NCBI GenBank assembly: GCA_029706075.1 | Contig: JAINUG010000109.1 | Coordinates: 1,330,501 to 1,394,500 of the forward strand | DNA from: Aldrovandia affinis | Taxonomy: Eukaryota > Chordata > Actinopteri > Notacanthiformes > Halosauridae | Length of the DNA stretch: 64,000 nucleotides | Direction of reading: 5' to 3' | Part shown: positions 1 to 11,530 of the stretch, piece after piece | Position numbering within the stretch: position 1 is the first letter of the stretch | Layout: every line of letters begins with the position of its first letter | Notes under the pieces: generated by a model | The model's input: only the letters and a program-made list of their open reading frames with translations | Database searches by the model: none | What the model was told of the DNA's origin: nothing | Program-made: the position numbers and the translations under genes

Positions 1-633
1 ACCCGCGGAGGGCGCCACCTCCTGCCAAGTTGACTCCTCCGGACCTGTCCTCGGTTCCCCCGTGTACCACGACCTAGCGGAGGTGTTCAGCAAGAGCCGA
101 GCATCTTCATTGCCACCTCATAGGCCCTATGACTGCGGCATCGACCTGCTTCCGGGGCTCCCCTGCCTTCCAGTCGTCTCTTCAATCTCGGCCGGAGAGA
201 GCAGCTATGGAGACCTACATCCACGACTCGCTTGCTGCAGGCTTTCATCCGACCCTCCTCATCCCCAGTCGGTGCAGGATTCTTCTTCGTCGCCAAGAAG
301 GACAAATCACTCCGTCCCTGCATCGACTACCGCAGCCTCAACTCCATCACCATCAAAAACAAATACCCTCTGCCCCTCATCAACTCTGTTTTCGAACCTC
401 TACAGGAGGCCACCATATTTTCCAAACTGGATCTCCGGAATGCCTACCACCTTGTTCGGATCCGAGAGGGGGACGAGTGGAAGACGGCATTCAACACCCC
501 CCTGGGCCATTTCGAGTACCTGGTGATGCCGTTCGGGCTTACCAACGCCCCTGCTGTGTTCCAGGCGTTGGTTAACGATGTTCTCCGGGACTTCCTCAAC
601 CGCTCCGTATTCGTCTACCTTGACGACATTTAA
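1..633 (+). pseudogene. Retrotransposon reverse transcriptase, fingers/palm (broken)
   Basis: Three frames are needed to follow this domain: 62 to about 155, then about 150-240, then 232-633. The last frame holds the RT core, with the conserved [10 protein letters not shown] segment, the [10 protein letters not shown] block carrying the first catalytic aspartate, [11 protein letters not shown], and the YLDD box at 616-627. The frame ends in a TAA at 631-633, directly after YLDDI, where relatives continue in frame; a single base change would explain it. The frameshift near 240 coincides with an extra T in a short T run. RT would copy the element's RNA into DNA; this copy cannot. Confidence 0.88.
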
Positions 634-681
634 ATTTTCTCCCGCAACCTGCAGGAACACACGATCCATGTCCGGCAGATC

Positions 682-1560
682 TTGGAGAGGCTGTGGGAGA
701 ACCAATTGTTCGTCAAGGCGGAGAAGTATGAGTTCCACGTCTCTTCGGTTAGCTTCCTGGGATACATTGTGGAGTGTGGGCAGGTGAAACCAGACCCGGC
801 TAAGATCCAGGCGGTGGTGGAGTGGCCTCAGCCGTCGTCACTAAAGGAGTTGCAACGGTTCTTAGGATTTGCCAACTTCTATCGACAGTTCATTAGGGAC
901 TACAGTAGGGTAGCCGAACCCCTCACCAGACTCACCTCCTCATCCATCCCTTTCTCCTGGACCCCTGAAGCAGAAGCCGCCTTCACCAACCTCAAAGACC
1001 GCTTCACATCTGCTCCTGTCCTGGTCCATCCTGACGTCTCCCGTCAATTCGTTGTGGAGGTAGATGCCTCGGACTCCGGGGTAGGGGCCATCTTATCCCA
1101 ACGCTCGGGTAAGGACCAAAAACTCCATCCCTGCGCCTCTACTCCGTCGGCTGTCCCCGCCGGCGCAACTATGATGTTGGGAACCGGGAGTTGCTGGCGG
1201 GTCAAGCTCGCCCTGGAGGAGTGGCGACATCTGTTGGAAGGAACTGAACAACCCTTCATCGTCTGGACGGACCACAAAAATCTGGCCTATATCCAGTCTG
1301 CCAAGAGACTAAATTCTCGCCAGGCCGGTGGGCACTGTTTTTGGCGATTCAATTTTACCATCACACAGACCGGATCCCGCAACCTGAAGCCCGATGCCCT
1401 CTCCCGCCTATTCTCCTCCGAAGCCAGACAGGCGAGCCCTGACACCATCCTGTCCCCCTCCTGTGTGGTTGCTGCGGTGACCTGGGAGATTGAGAGTCAG
1501 ATCAGGGATGCCCAGGCCACTCAACCTGACCCCAGACCCAACCCCCCAGTTCTCACCTGT
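682..1560 (+). pseudogene. Retrotransposon RT connection and RNase H domains (broken)
   Basis: Continuing in the same frame after the RT stop, this part carries the RT thumb/connection ([21 protein letters not shown]) and the RNase H domain typical of Ty3/gypsy ([14 protein letters not shown], then WTDHKNL and PDALSRL). The open stretch is 682-2100, but the middle of RNase H (about 1130-1200) and a short stretch near 1320-1340 read as non-homologous residues, so compensating indels are likely. After about 1560 this frame is only a shadow of the integrase. RNase H would remove the RNA strand of the hybrid during reverse transcription. Confidence 0.85.
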
Positions 1561-1594
1561 TTGTCCCTGATTCCGTCCGTTCCCAGGTCCTGCA

Positions 1595-2194
1595 GTGGGC
1601 GCACTCCTCCCGTCTGGCCTGCCACCCCGGGTTCAGCGCACCTTGTCGCTGCTCAAACGCAGCTTTTGGTGGCCGTCCATGGCCGCGGACGCCCGGGCGT
1701 TCGTACTGGCCTGCACCATCTGCGCCAGGAGCAAGGCATCCCACCAGCCCGCCAGCGGTCTCCTCCGTCCCCTGCCTATCCCAGGTCGTCCTTGGAGTCA
1801 CATTGGAGTGGACTTTGTCTGTGGACTCCCCCCCTCGGAAGGCAACGATACCATCCTAACAATTGTCGACCGTTTCTCCAAGGCGGTCCATTTTGTTCCC
1901 CTTCCCAAGCTTCCCTCAGCCTCGGAGACCGCAGAGCTCCTGGTCCAGCACGTGGTCCATCTCCATGGGATCCCCGTCGACGTGGTGTCGGACCGTGGCC
2001 CTCAATTTTCCTCCCATGTCTGGAAATCGTTTTGCCAGGCCCTGGGGGCCTCCGTCAGCCTGTCCTCCGGCTACCATCCCCAGACGAATGGCCAGACTGA
2101 GAGGGCCAACCAAGACCTGGGGACTGCACTACAGTGCATCACGGACCGGAACCCCTCCTCCTGGAGCAAACTGCTACCCTGGGTGGAGGGCGCT
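1595..2194 (+). pseudogene. Retrotransposon integrase, zinc finger and DDE core (partial)
   Basis: This frame shows a [12 protein letters not shown] zinc-binding end and then the retroviral-type integrase core. The three acidic catalytic positions are visible: [20 protein letters not shown] and NGQTERANQ. The open frame formally runs to 2386, but from about 2194 the residues stop resembling integrase and the homologous frame moves to the one covering 2134-2970. Compared with related elements, a few dozen codons just after LPWVE appear deleted. That gap is my estimate from family knowledge, not from an alignment. Integrase would insert the cDNA into the host genome. Confidence 0.87.
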
Positions 2195-2757
2195 GCAAAC
2201 GGATTTGGGAGGACACCCGCTCTGCTCTCCGCCGCTCCACCGCTCGCACTCAGCGCCTGGCGGACCGCCACCGCACCACAGCCCCCCAATACACTCCGGG
2301 TCAGCAAGTCTGGCTCTCCACCACGGACATTCTCCTCCAATCCACATCTAAGAAACTCCAGCCACGCTACATCGGTCCCTACCTGATAGAAACCATCATC
2401 AACCCCTCTGCCATCAGACTCAAACTCCCTCCAGCCCTCAAGATTCACCCCGTTTTCCATGTTTCCAAGGTCAAGCCCGTCCACGTCCAGTCCTCTGTGC
2501 CCTCCGACCATTCCCCTCCTCCCCCCCGGATCATCGACAACGCCCCAGCCTACACTGTCCGGCGCATCCTGGACATTCGTCGCAGGGGTCGGGGCTACCA
2601 GTATTTGGTGGACTGGGAGGTTATGGCCCCGAGGAGAGGAGCTGGTTGTCCCGCCAGCTCATCCTCGACCCTTCCCTCATTCGGGACTTCCACCGGACCC
2701 ACCCTCAGAAGAATAGGCCTGGTGGGTCGCCAGGAGGAGGCTCCGTTGAGGGGGGTA
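2195..2757 (+). pseudogene. Integrase C-terminal domain plus chromodomain
   Basis: The frame covering 2195 to about 2620 encodes an integrase C-terminal segment ([37 protein letters not shown]), followed by a chromodomain start ([19 protein letters not shown]). A one-base shift near 2620-2625 moves the rest of the chromodomain ([16 protein letters not shown] sense) into another frame, up to the purine-rich tract before the LTR. Chromodomains in this group are thought to guide integration to particular chromatin. The copy is non-functional. Confidence 0.85.
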
Positions 2758-2758
2758 C

Positions 2759-3292
2759 TGTTACGTCTCCGTCCCGTCCTGTCCACCTCCCTTGTGTTTC
2801 CTGCCAGTTCTTTCCTTGCGTGCCATGTCTTGTTTTTGCGTTCACCCTGTGTTATGTGTTTTGCGGGGCGCGGCTTCGCCGCTTCCGCATTCTGTCTTGT
2901 GTTCCCTCGTTATGTTTTCAGCCTGTCACAAACCTTTCCCTTGCACATTCTGCACGCTGTTCCAATTTAGTTATTTCACCCTGCCTATTTATGTTGAGCA
3001 CGCACTCACTTCAGTGCCAATCCGTCCCTTGTAACTCTCGTATGGCTCTCGTTGTTTCCCAGTTTACCAGTCTTGCCTGTTCGTTTTCTATCCGTAATAC
3101 TTTGGTTTGTTCGTTTGTTTGTTAGTCTTTTTACCAGTTTTATAGCTGTCCTGTTTATTTCTGTTTTGCCTACGTTTTGACTGTGTTTTCCAGTCGCCTT
3201 TTGTTTATATCTTATTAAACGCCTCCTGTGTGGAGCGCAAATCCTACCCTCGTTCCGAGTCTGCATTTGGGTCCAGGTCTGCATAACTCAAC
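2759..3292 (+). repeat. 3' LTR of the Ty3/gypsy element
   Basis: The LTR begins TGTTACG immediately after the tract GTTGAGGGGGGTAC, which looks like the polypurine primer site. It ends near CTCAACA, with a TGT...ACA arrangement. An ATTAAAC motif near 3212, followed by a T/G-rich stretch, could serve polyadenylation. The end (CTGCATTTGGGTCC) resembles the end of the LTR at 35,619-36,601, so the two families are related though their 5' parts differ. The right boundary is uncertain by a few bases because the 5' target duplication is outside the window. Confidence 0.75.
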
Positions 3293-4273
3293 ACAACACA
3301 ATCATGCAAAATAAAACAAATTTGCTTTCCAACATTTATTCAACAAACATTTTAAATAACAAACAAATCAAAATTGTTCAAAAAATAAATTATTACTTAA
3401 GTAATACTGTACATAAAATGTACAATTACACTACACAGAGGAAACCTAAACATTTGAAGTATAAATACAAAAATGTATTGTACATTTTTATTTCAAATTT
3501 TATTTCAGTTCCAGGCAACCAACTTCCTTGGTTTTCTTTTGGTTACAATGTTGAAAATGTTTGCTACAATTTTATTGTAAGCTGCATTTTGTCCAAAATC
3601 TTTAATGTGTAGTCCTTGGTGTAGTTTATCATTTCTCTGCTTGAAATATCTATTTCTTATTATTTAACTCTCCCACATGTTGAATCCCACATTACATATT
3701 TGCAAGAACAGTGGGTGTGCCATCCAATGCTGTCCATGTTGTGCCCAATGTTTGGAACATGGACAATGTAACATCTTGTTTCCAAGGAGGTCCTGCACAG
3801 ACAAAGATCATTCCATGACATTGTCTCACAAATTGCATTCTAATTCTGCCAACTTTGTGAAGTGAAATCGGTTTCCCACCATTCCCATCTGGTATTAAAT
3901 GTGAAATATGTAATTCCTCTGGTAAGAATATCTGTCAGGTGTGAGGAACGTTGATTAAGAGAAAATACTTTGGAGTTTTCTTTGCTTGTAGACAAAAAAA
4001 CAAGATAATTTATTTATACTTCTTCCCCACTAGAGACTACTGCTATGAATAAGGGAGAGAGGTTTTGCAGTCAAGGTTGGGGATCCAAGCCTGAAAAGCC
4101 CCCAAAAAGGTGTTTGCTGTTAACGGGATCCCCCATCAGCATTCAGATGAATCTGCAAACAGCAGCCATTTCTGGCTGCAGGTCTGCATTGGCTTTGTTG
4201 GTAGTGCAATAGAAACCAGCCTGTACCTCACTGCCGAGTCAATATTTACAGCCCACGGAATGTGTGTTTTTAC
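3293..4273. other. AT-rich intergenic DNA, no gene seen
   Basis: No coding signature, RNA gene or recognisable full-length repeat. The open frames here are short and of low complexity. Confidence 0.6.
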
Positions 4274-4302
4274 TGCTCCTCTCCCTCATCTCTCTATCTC
4301 GC

Positions 4303-4337
<35 letters not shown>

Positions 4338-4455
4338 CTCTTCTCTTTTACCTTCTTCCTCTTTCTCCCAATCTCCCCTTGCTCTCCCTCTCTTATATTT
4401 CTCTCTCCCTCATTGGTCTCTCTCTCTCTTTCTCTCTCTCATCACTCTCTCTCAT
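4274..4455. repeat. (CT)n microsatellite, interrupted
   Basis: A pure CT run occupies about 4305-4335, followed by imperfect CT/CTTT-rich sequence. All open frames across it are Ser/Leu-rich artefacts. Confidence 0.9.
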
Positions 4456-6937
4456 CTTTCCAGTATTGATATTTCAGTGGGTATTTTATTTGTTATTACG
4501 TAAGGTTTATCTTTGCCTCTCCCTCAAAACACCATTACAGTACACTCAACTTTAGCAAATCAACAATACTCTTTGCACAGTATAATGACAAGATGATGGG
4601 GCAGCAGTCAAAAACAGACACGAATGTAAAAAGGTGGAAAAATATATAAATGAAAGCAAAATCTCAATGCTGTCAATGCTTTGGTCATGTGATATCACGC
4701 ACAGTTATGAATGGTGGTATTAAATAAACAGCCATACATGCCCTCTTCTCTCCTGATGTGCAGAGCCTGACAGCCAATGAAATGGTGGAGTCCTGACCCC
4801 CCTGAGGGGATGTTTCACAGATGAGATCACAGCATTTTTGAGAATGACCCCTTTTGTGCTGGGGCCGTTAGGGGACCGATGAACAAGATTATAGTGCAGG
4901 ATGCTCAATGCAGTCAACGATAAACTGGAGCCAATTATTAGCTCTCTTTCCCCCTTGAGGGACTGTGGGGGGGAGTCCTCACGATCATGGGAAAGACTGC
5001 CGCTGCTTTCCCTACAATAAACTATCCCTGGGAGAACTGCTTGCAGAGTTCCATATTATTTCCATAATGGCAACAGAGTTTTTTATTAAAAGGCATTCGG
5101 GTGAGTAGGCAAACGGTTTCCACGGTAACCCTCGTATGACCTTGCCATGACTTTTTAGCATTGAGACAGTGAAGAACAATTCATGGGCACATTCCCCATA
5201 TCGGTTTGACCTCATTTTTTCAGTTATCCTTGGAAAATGAAATGTGATGGATGTGATCAGTATTTGTGTTTCATATTAAACCAACCTGTTTTATAATCAC
5301 ACCTGTGTTCAATGCTGAAATCTTGTTGACAAACACGTTGCTCACAGCACTCCTTATACTCCCCCTTATCCCTTTAAGGAGTGAGTTTTCTGAGAGTTCT
5401 AATTCCCAGTGTTCTATTGTGGAATTTTACAGTTCTTCGAGGATGCCATTAGCAGCCCTTTATGATGTCATCAATTAAAATCAACTATAAGGTTAAAACA
5501 TGTCCTAGAATAAACATCAGAGTGCAACAGCACTTCTCAAAGGGCTGCCTGGCCCGATCCCAGCTGGGCAGGATAAAGCATAAGTGGGTTACCATAGAAA
5601 CTCAATCATCCACTAGCTGCCCAGGGACCTCGGGAGGGGTGATGTAAGGGAATATTTGAGAACAACAGAATATGAATATTTAGGGAAACAATTATGAATA
5701 CAAATGAAAAGGAACATTAAAAGGTGTGCATTTGTTGAAAACACTCTGGTGTGAGTATACACGCTTTGTCAAAGTGTTACTGGTCCTGGCTTCACTTTGA
5801 CAGTTGTAAGGTAAAAAGTCTGGTGGTGAGGGAAGAGAAACACATTTCCCTCAGGCCAGCCCCATCCAATGCCATTTTTTTGCTCCACACACACTATCAA
5901 ACTGCTTACTTATGTTTGCAAACGTTTGTGGCGAACACAGATCTAAGAGAAAACATTTGAAATTATTGTTATGTTTGCAAATGTTCACCAATTTATTTGC
6001 CAATTTCAATGCACCTCAGGACTGTGAGGTGAGAAGTGGGGTCTGACTGCATTCCTTTCAGAGGACGCACTACTCTCTTCCAAAATTAATGGAGGACTTC
6101 ACAGAGATGAGATGGGATTACAGCTGCTATCTGGCATTCCGAAATTGGGAGACAAAGTAAAAAATAGTTTAAATAGTTTTGATTGATACCAAACTATAAG
6201 TGTAAAAGCAAACTATCGCACTTTTAATTAAGCAGTGATTATTTAGAGGACATTCATAATACCCCATTATTTGGTGCAATCCAACAAATTACAACATTAA
6301 CTGAATGTATTAAACAAGAGCAATGGGGAAAAAAACTGCATTTGAAAGGCTTTCATTGAACAGACTGGGTGCCAGGATATTTCAATTAATAATGAATTAA
6401 ATTAATTTCAATTCATTTTCTGAATTTACAGAATTGAAATGGAACTGACCCCCAACTCTGCTGGGTATGGCAACACCCAGTCATTTTGAGTCATTTTATA
6501 TTAACAGCACGTTTCAAAACACAACGTCAATGACAGTGTACCAGGTTAGCCAGATGACAATGTCTAATACATAAATATAATTCCCTGTACCTAATGTAGT
6601 GTCACTTTTCAGAAAACCCCTTTTATTATTGTATTGTTGGAGATGGTAAAGGTATCATGCGGATACAAATTGAGCAATTTAGTGATAAACGAAATACCGG
6701 TAAATAAATACTACAAATGACAGGGAAGCATGAAAATTTAAATTTGGGAACAAAAATAAATGAAGAATTCAATTTTCTCTGAAATTGATTTTCTATTGCT
6801 TTTTCAGATGCTTCCTTCCTTTTGAGGAAACTTACATGAATTCATTTAAATAACTATTTTCTTGTTATTTTATAATAATTATTCAATAACAAGAGATTAC
6901 CTTTAATTATACTTATTTACAGTGTCATTGGGTATTT
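4456..6937. other. Intergenic DNA, no gene seen
   Basis: AT-rich unique-looking sequence without a convincing coding region. Segments near 4740-5060 and 5640-5960 look non-repetitive and could be conserved, but nothing in the sequence proves it. Confidence 0.5.
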
Positions 6938-7403
6938 TGATGCACCTTAGCATAAATGCAAATGTCTGGAACTGTATTAGAGGGATGCAATACCATTCTT
7001 CCACAAGAAGTTCCATAATTTGATGTTTTGTTGATGGTGGTGGAAACATTGTCTCTGGCGCTGCTTCAGAATCTCCCATAAGTGTTCAATTTGGTTAAGA
7101 TCAGGTGACTGAGAAGACCATGGCATATGGATTACAATGTTTTCATGCTCATCAAACCATTCAGTGACCACTTGTGCCCTGTTGATGGGGGCATTGCCAT
7201 CCTGAAAGAGACCATTCCCATCAGGATAGAAATGCTTCACCATAGGATGAAGGCGATCACTCAGAATGGCTTTGTATTTATTGGTGTTTACCCTGCCCTT
7301 TAAGGGGATGAGTGGACCAAAACCATGCTGGGAAAATGTACCTTAACAGAGCCGCCAGAACCCTTAATTAACTAAAATGTTTCTTTTATTTTGGTAGTTA
7401 CCC
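6938..7403 (-). mobile_element. Tc1-like transposon relic with C-terminal transposase
   Basis: On the minus strand 6977-7243 encodes the C-terminal part of a Tc1-type transposase, including FQDGNAPINRA (second catalytic Asp region) and SPDLNQIEHLWEILKQR (third acidic position). The right end, TTTTATTTTGGTAGTTACC near 7385-7399, matches the terminal inverted repeat of the relics at 18.6 and 37.5 kb. The left inverted repeat and the N-terminal half are missing. Confidence 0.85.
6977..7243 (-). pseudogene. Tc1-type transposase, C-terminal fragment
   Basis: An 88-codon open fragment of a DDE transposase that cuts and pastes Tc1 elements at TA sites. The DxNAP and SPDLNxIEHLW motifs are clear. 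It lacks the DNA-binding N-terminus and the first catalytic Asp, so it is dead. Confidence 0.85.
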
Positions 7404-8594
7404 GTATTCTGTTACTGGTAAACATGTAGAAATGATTGTCACATCATCTTGAGTACTTCTATAGGAAAATATGTGCTGATGCTCATGTGCAATGTTCTGT
7501 GAATGGATATGTCTATTCATTAAATGTTTAACTGAGATGATCTTGAATGATAGCTTGAAGGTGGCTTTGAAGAGGTTGTATTCTACAGCTGGGGGAATGA
7601 TAGTTGGGCTATAAAACTCAGCCATCACAAAAACACACAGGGCCATGTACATAAGTACCCATTCATAAATGAGTATGAATGGGTTTTTGTTCTGGTCAAA
7701 ATTCTCAAGGGAAATACAATTTCCATTTTTATAAATGGCAAAAATAAAATAAATTTAAATAAATAAAATGACAAAAACAGTAATGCAGAAGGTACACTGC
7801 TGAGGACCCAAATCAATTTATGGATGTACTTTATGGAATAGCTCTGTCTACATGCACAGTAACAAAATGCTAAATTATTTTATTGTAACCTTCAATCAGG
7901 GGCCGCTTTCAAAAGCATGAGAAAGAAAGCTTTTTTTGAGGGAGGGATGCATTCTGTATACAAGGAAAGTACAATGAAATGTTTTTCAGTTTGTGTACTG
8001 TAGCTTTTTCTTTAAATACAATGACTACTGTATATCGTACATGCCTGCATATGCCTGACATCTGAATGTTTGGAAGAAAAGGCAGAGAGAATTTGAGTCA
8101 CACACTGTCCTGCAATGACCCTGTGGGGAGGCTGAAATTGAATAGCGCTTCAATTGAATAATCGAGAGCTTAGAATGATGGGATTCCATCTGCAGATGGT
8201 AGAGTTTTTAGATATCAAGCTTTTGAATGTCAAGTCCCATATCATATAATTGTTTTGCATCTGGGTTCCTTTTAGCATGTTTAATAAGTTATGTTTAGGC
8301 ATTTACAGTTTTCCCCAATTGATTTGGCACATTCCTGCCAACTAAGGTTTGTGCTCACAAAACAGTTAACTCAGACATCTAAACACAATCTCTACTTGGC
8401 AAAATAGCCACATTTCATTGCAAAATGAAGTAGTTTTTACATTTTTTTAATAATACTTTTATAATAATTTATTATCTGCACCAAAACTAAAGAAACATGT
8501 CACCTAATGAGGAGATAATACATTCACCTATCTACGCACAGGATTACTAATGTAAAAACATAACAATGTTCAGCAGTCCCTTTCACTGAATTGT

Positions 8595-8597
<3 letters not shown>
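7404..8597. other. Intergenic DNA, no gene seen
   Basis: AT-rich. CAGTTTTCCCCAATTG at about 8306 vaguely resembles the terminus of the mariner-like MITE at 31.5 kb, but I found no partner end. Confidence 0.5.
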
Positions 8598-8666
<69 letters not shown>

Positions 8667-8740
8667 ATTTGGGTGTGTGTGGGGTGGGTGTGGGTGTGTG
8701 TGTGTGTGTTGGTGGGTGTGGGTGTTGTGTTTTTTGGGTG
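8598..8740. repeat. (GT)n microsatellite
   Basis: Pure GT run of about 66 bp from 8599, followed by interrupted GT/GGGT sequence to about 8740. Confidence 0.95.
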
Positions 8741-11395
8741 TGTGATGACATCTTAGGTTTATGTAAATCATCTCATTTGATCACAATTTTGGACAATTTC
8801 TATCTCCTTCTTCTCTAAAACTCTCCTGTTGTCCTGATCCATTACTTGTTAACTCTCTACTGCTTTCACAAAAATTTCTTTACAGATGCATTAATGTTTT
8901 GTAAAAAATATCAAGTTTTGACCACTGTGTTAACTGTTTTCAGAGCATGGACTTTAGTTTGCAGGAATGTACCAATTCAAGTGAGAACAACAATAGGAAT
9001 AAAAGACAAAAAGCATTTCCGTGTTAATAACTCATTTTTGACAAAATGACAGATAGAATCCTAAGCTCTCATAATAGTGAGCTCAAAATTGGTTATTCAC
9101 TAACTAGCTTGTAAGATGTTTTAAACACAAGTTTTAAAAAGGTCCTTTGTATCCTGCACACACTTAATGAAACATAACTATGTTTAATGTACTGTAGCTG
9201 AACAAACAAGAGAAAGCAAAACTTTAACTTCATATTGTGAACTTTATCGAACAACATATCAGAGCAATATATGAGGCAGTGTTTCTCAGTCTGGAGCCTG
9301 GCCAATCACTGTGCATGTGGGTTATAGTTCCAGCTGGACCTATTTAATCAGATTGAATAGAGCTCTGAACTGAATAGTGTTGTGGGTCACTTGACAGTTA
9401 TCTGCTACACACATGCCCAGTATATATGTAAGGAGTAAACCACTCCAAGCCGTGTATTCTCAGGATTTATACGCACATGCCTGGGGTGCTGACGCTGCAC
9501 AAGGCTGAAAGCTGCCATTCCCACTTCAGAAGTGAGTACACAGTATATCCTGAGAATGCACAGCTTGGACTGGTTTATTCCACTTATACCACAGCTAAAT
9601 GGCACAAAAAAATATTAAAATGCAAAAGTATAAAAAATATCAACTGTCATATGTAAGTAAAAATGATCATATTTTGGCATGTGCAAATCCGTCAAGAAAT
9701 ATAGTTCATCATTTGCCCAGGCTCAGGAAGAGATGAAGAGTTCATTACTTGCATAGTGGATGGCAGCAAGAGGCCAAAAAGACCAGCCACCAAAAAATGT
9801 AAACGTGAGAGATATTGGAAACTACATTAGAAACAAGAACATGACATAAGTCATATCCTTGCTGGTTAGAACACAGACAGGATTATAGCAAAAAGCCTGT
9901 TAGCTTAAATCAAGATTAGTTAAAAGTAGTAATGAAGGGGAAGATGAAAAAAGATGAAGCAAGTCCTGTGGCTTTAGTAAACTCCCACACAGGTTTTCTG
10001 ATAGATTGTCTGGGCATTAATTTCATAACTTGACAGATCTGCAGATGATTTGCCATGTCTGTGTGAATTTGGAATCCTGATCTTACAAATGAGAAGTTCC
10101 GGTAGTGAAGTCACGTTGATTTTTGTTTATGCAGCATGTGTGTTTGGACATATTAATATGGAACTTGTTTTAGAAGTGAGTAAGGATTTACCCGTGCGTA
10201 TGCATGATATATACATACATTGAGTATTCATCCATGCCATGGTATATTGTAACAGGGTAGGTCTGCTGCGGATTTTGACCCACGGCCCTTGTCGGAGATT
10301 AAAGACCAAGTTCCCCATAAGCATATGTCATAATATTACCACAACATATGCTTTTCATAAGCATATGTTGGGGTAATATTACACATATGTTTAAAATAGC
10401 AGTATATTTAGAAAACAATGTAAAAAATACCACATCTTTTCAGTGCATTATATGGCAGTACGACCGACATATACATTACGGTCATTTAGGCACAAATGTG
10501 AAACACTTATGCAAGCCTGTCAATAATGTCTAATTATTTCTGCTCAAAAGACCACAGTTCAAGCACAGAGTCACTGAACCCTCCACTTCCATTAGAGTTT
10601 GATCTCACAGCAATTTGCATTAATTCCTTCTGAAGCATTAACACAAAGATGACAAAGATGCTTTTTCCAATATCAATTAAAGAGGGATTGTGAATCTCTG
10701 ACCATCTGTTAACTTTAATTTATATAGATTATGTTTGGGTTTGTATTACTTTAATAATCTTCCCTGTCGAAATTGAACTTATTTTAATTTGTTACATTTG
10801 CAACTGTCCTTAAATGTGTCTTAAATGCTCAAATGTCTTCACTTTACAACCAATTCTGTATCCACTAACATATTATTTTTCCATCTTGAAATCATTAATT
10901 GTCTTTGTCATTGTTGGATCTGTGTAACAGGCTGATAGGAGTGCAGACAATCACACACCTGTTTTTAATTTAATTAACCAGGGGTTAAAATCAGGTGTGT
11001 GGGGGAGACTGGGGACTTTTGGTGAGTCCTAGTATTGTGAGAAGCCTGGATTTTTGTTTAAAATAAATGTTTTGGGTTTTTTTTAACTCCATATATCAGA
11101 CTTTTTTATATATCTGGTGTGCAAAGCAACGGCCACCTTTGTCACAGTTTGTATTTCAAATTTTTGGCTGCGTTCTTTGTCAGACCAGAGGAGAACCCCA
11201 GACACCAATAACCCCCCATCACACCCCCAAAACATCACCAGCATACAGCAAGTAAAATTCAAATTCTTTAACAATTCATGAAAACACACAACACCTCAGT
11301 AATCTACTTCCTCCCCTTCCGAACACTTCATCACCCATATACCCCTTCTGCCCTGGGTGGATGGTGCCCTCTACAGGTGCATACTTTACGCACTC
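8741..11395. other. Intergenic DNA, no gene seen
   Basis: No coding region. An imperfect palindrome built on GCATATG lies at 10,319-10,390. Confidence 0.5.
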
Positions 11396-11530
11396 TGGGG
11401 CTGTGTTCGAAACCGTTCACTCGTTCACTCGTTCCCTATTCCCTATATAGTGTTCCTAGTATGTAGTGAACGATTAGTGAACAATTAAACTTTTCGGATA
11501 CTACAACTGAATGTCATTTGCGTCCAAAAT
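11396..11530. repeat. Possible end of an unclassified DNA transposon
   Basis: The stretch with GTTCGAAACCGTTCACTCG and CCCTATATAGTG resembles the ends of non-autonomous DNA elements common in fish. I could not find the opposite end, so boundaries and family are open. Confidence 0.3.

Larger units (their letters stand above)
1..3292 (+). mobile_element. Ty3/gypsy chromodomain retrotransposon, decayed 3' portion
   Basis: The first 3.3 kb is the pol region and 3' LTR of a Ty3/gypsy LTR retrotransposon; its 5' LTR, gag and protease lie left of the window. In order I see reverse transcriptase, RNase H, an HHCC/DDE integrase and a C-terminal chromodomain, then a purine-rich tract and an LTR beginning TGTTACG. 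This domain order (RT-RNase H-IN-chromodomain) is that of chromoviruses. The copy is dead: the reading frame shifts near 155, 240, about 1130-1200, 1320-1340, about 1560 and 2620, and a stop codon lies inside the RT core at 631-633. A stretch also seems to be missing near 2190. It is GC-richer than the flanking DNA. Family assignment is by motif recognition; the clade is inference. Confidence 0.9.

Noticed and set aside
2071-2511. 146-codon minus-strand frame across the retrotransposon
   Set aside because: It is a shadow of the integrase/chromodomain coding strand.
4110-4555. Overlapping Ser/Leu-rich open frames
   Set aside because: They arise from the CT microsatellite and have no coding character.
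8524-8818. Open frames of His/Thr or Cys/Val repeats
   Set aside because: They are translations of the (GT)n microsatellite; the same applies to 20.8-21.1, 41.0-41.3 and 55.5-56.6 kb.
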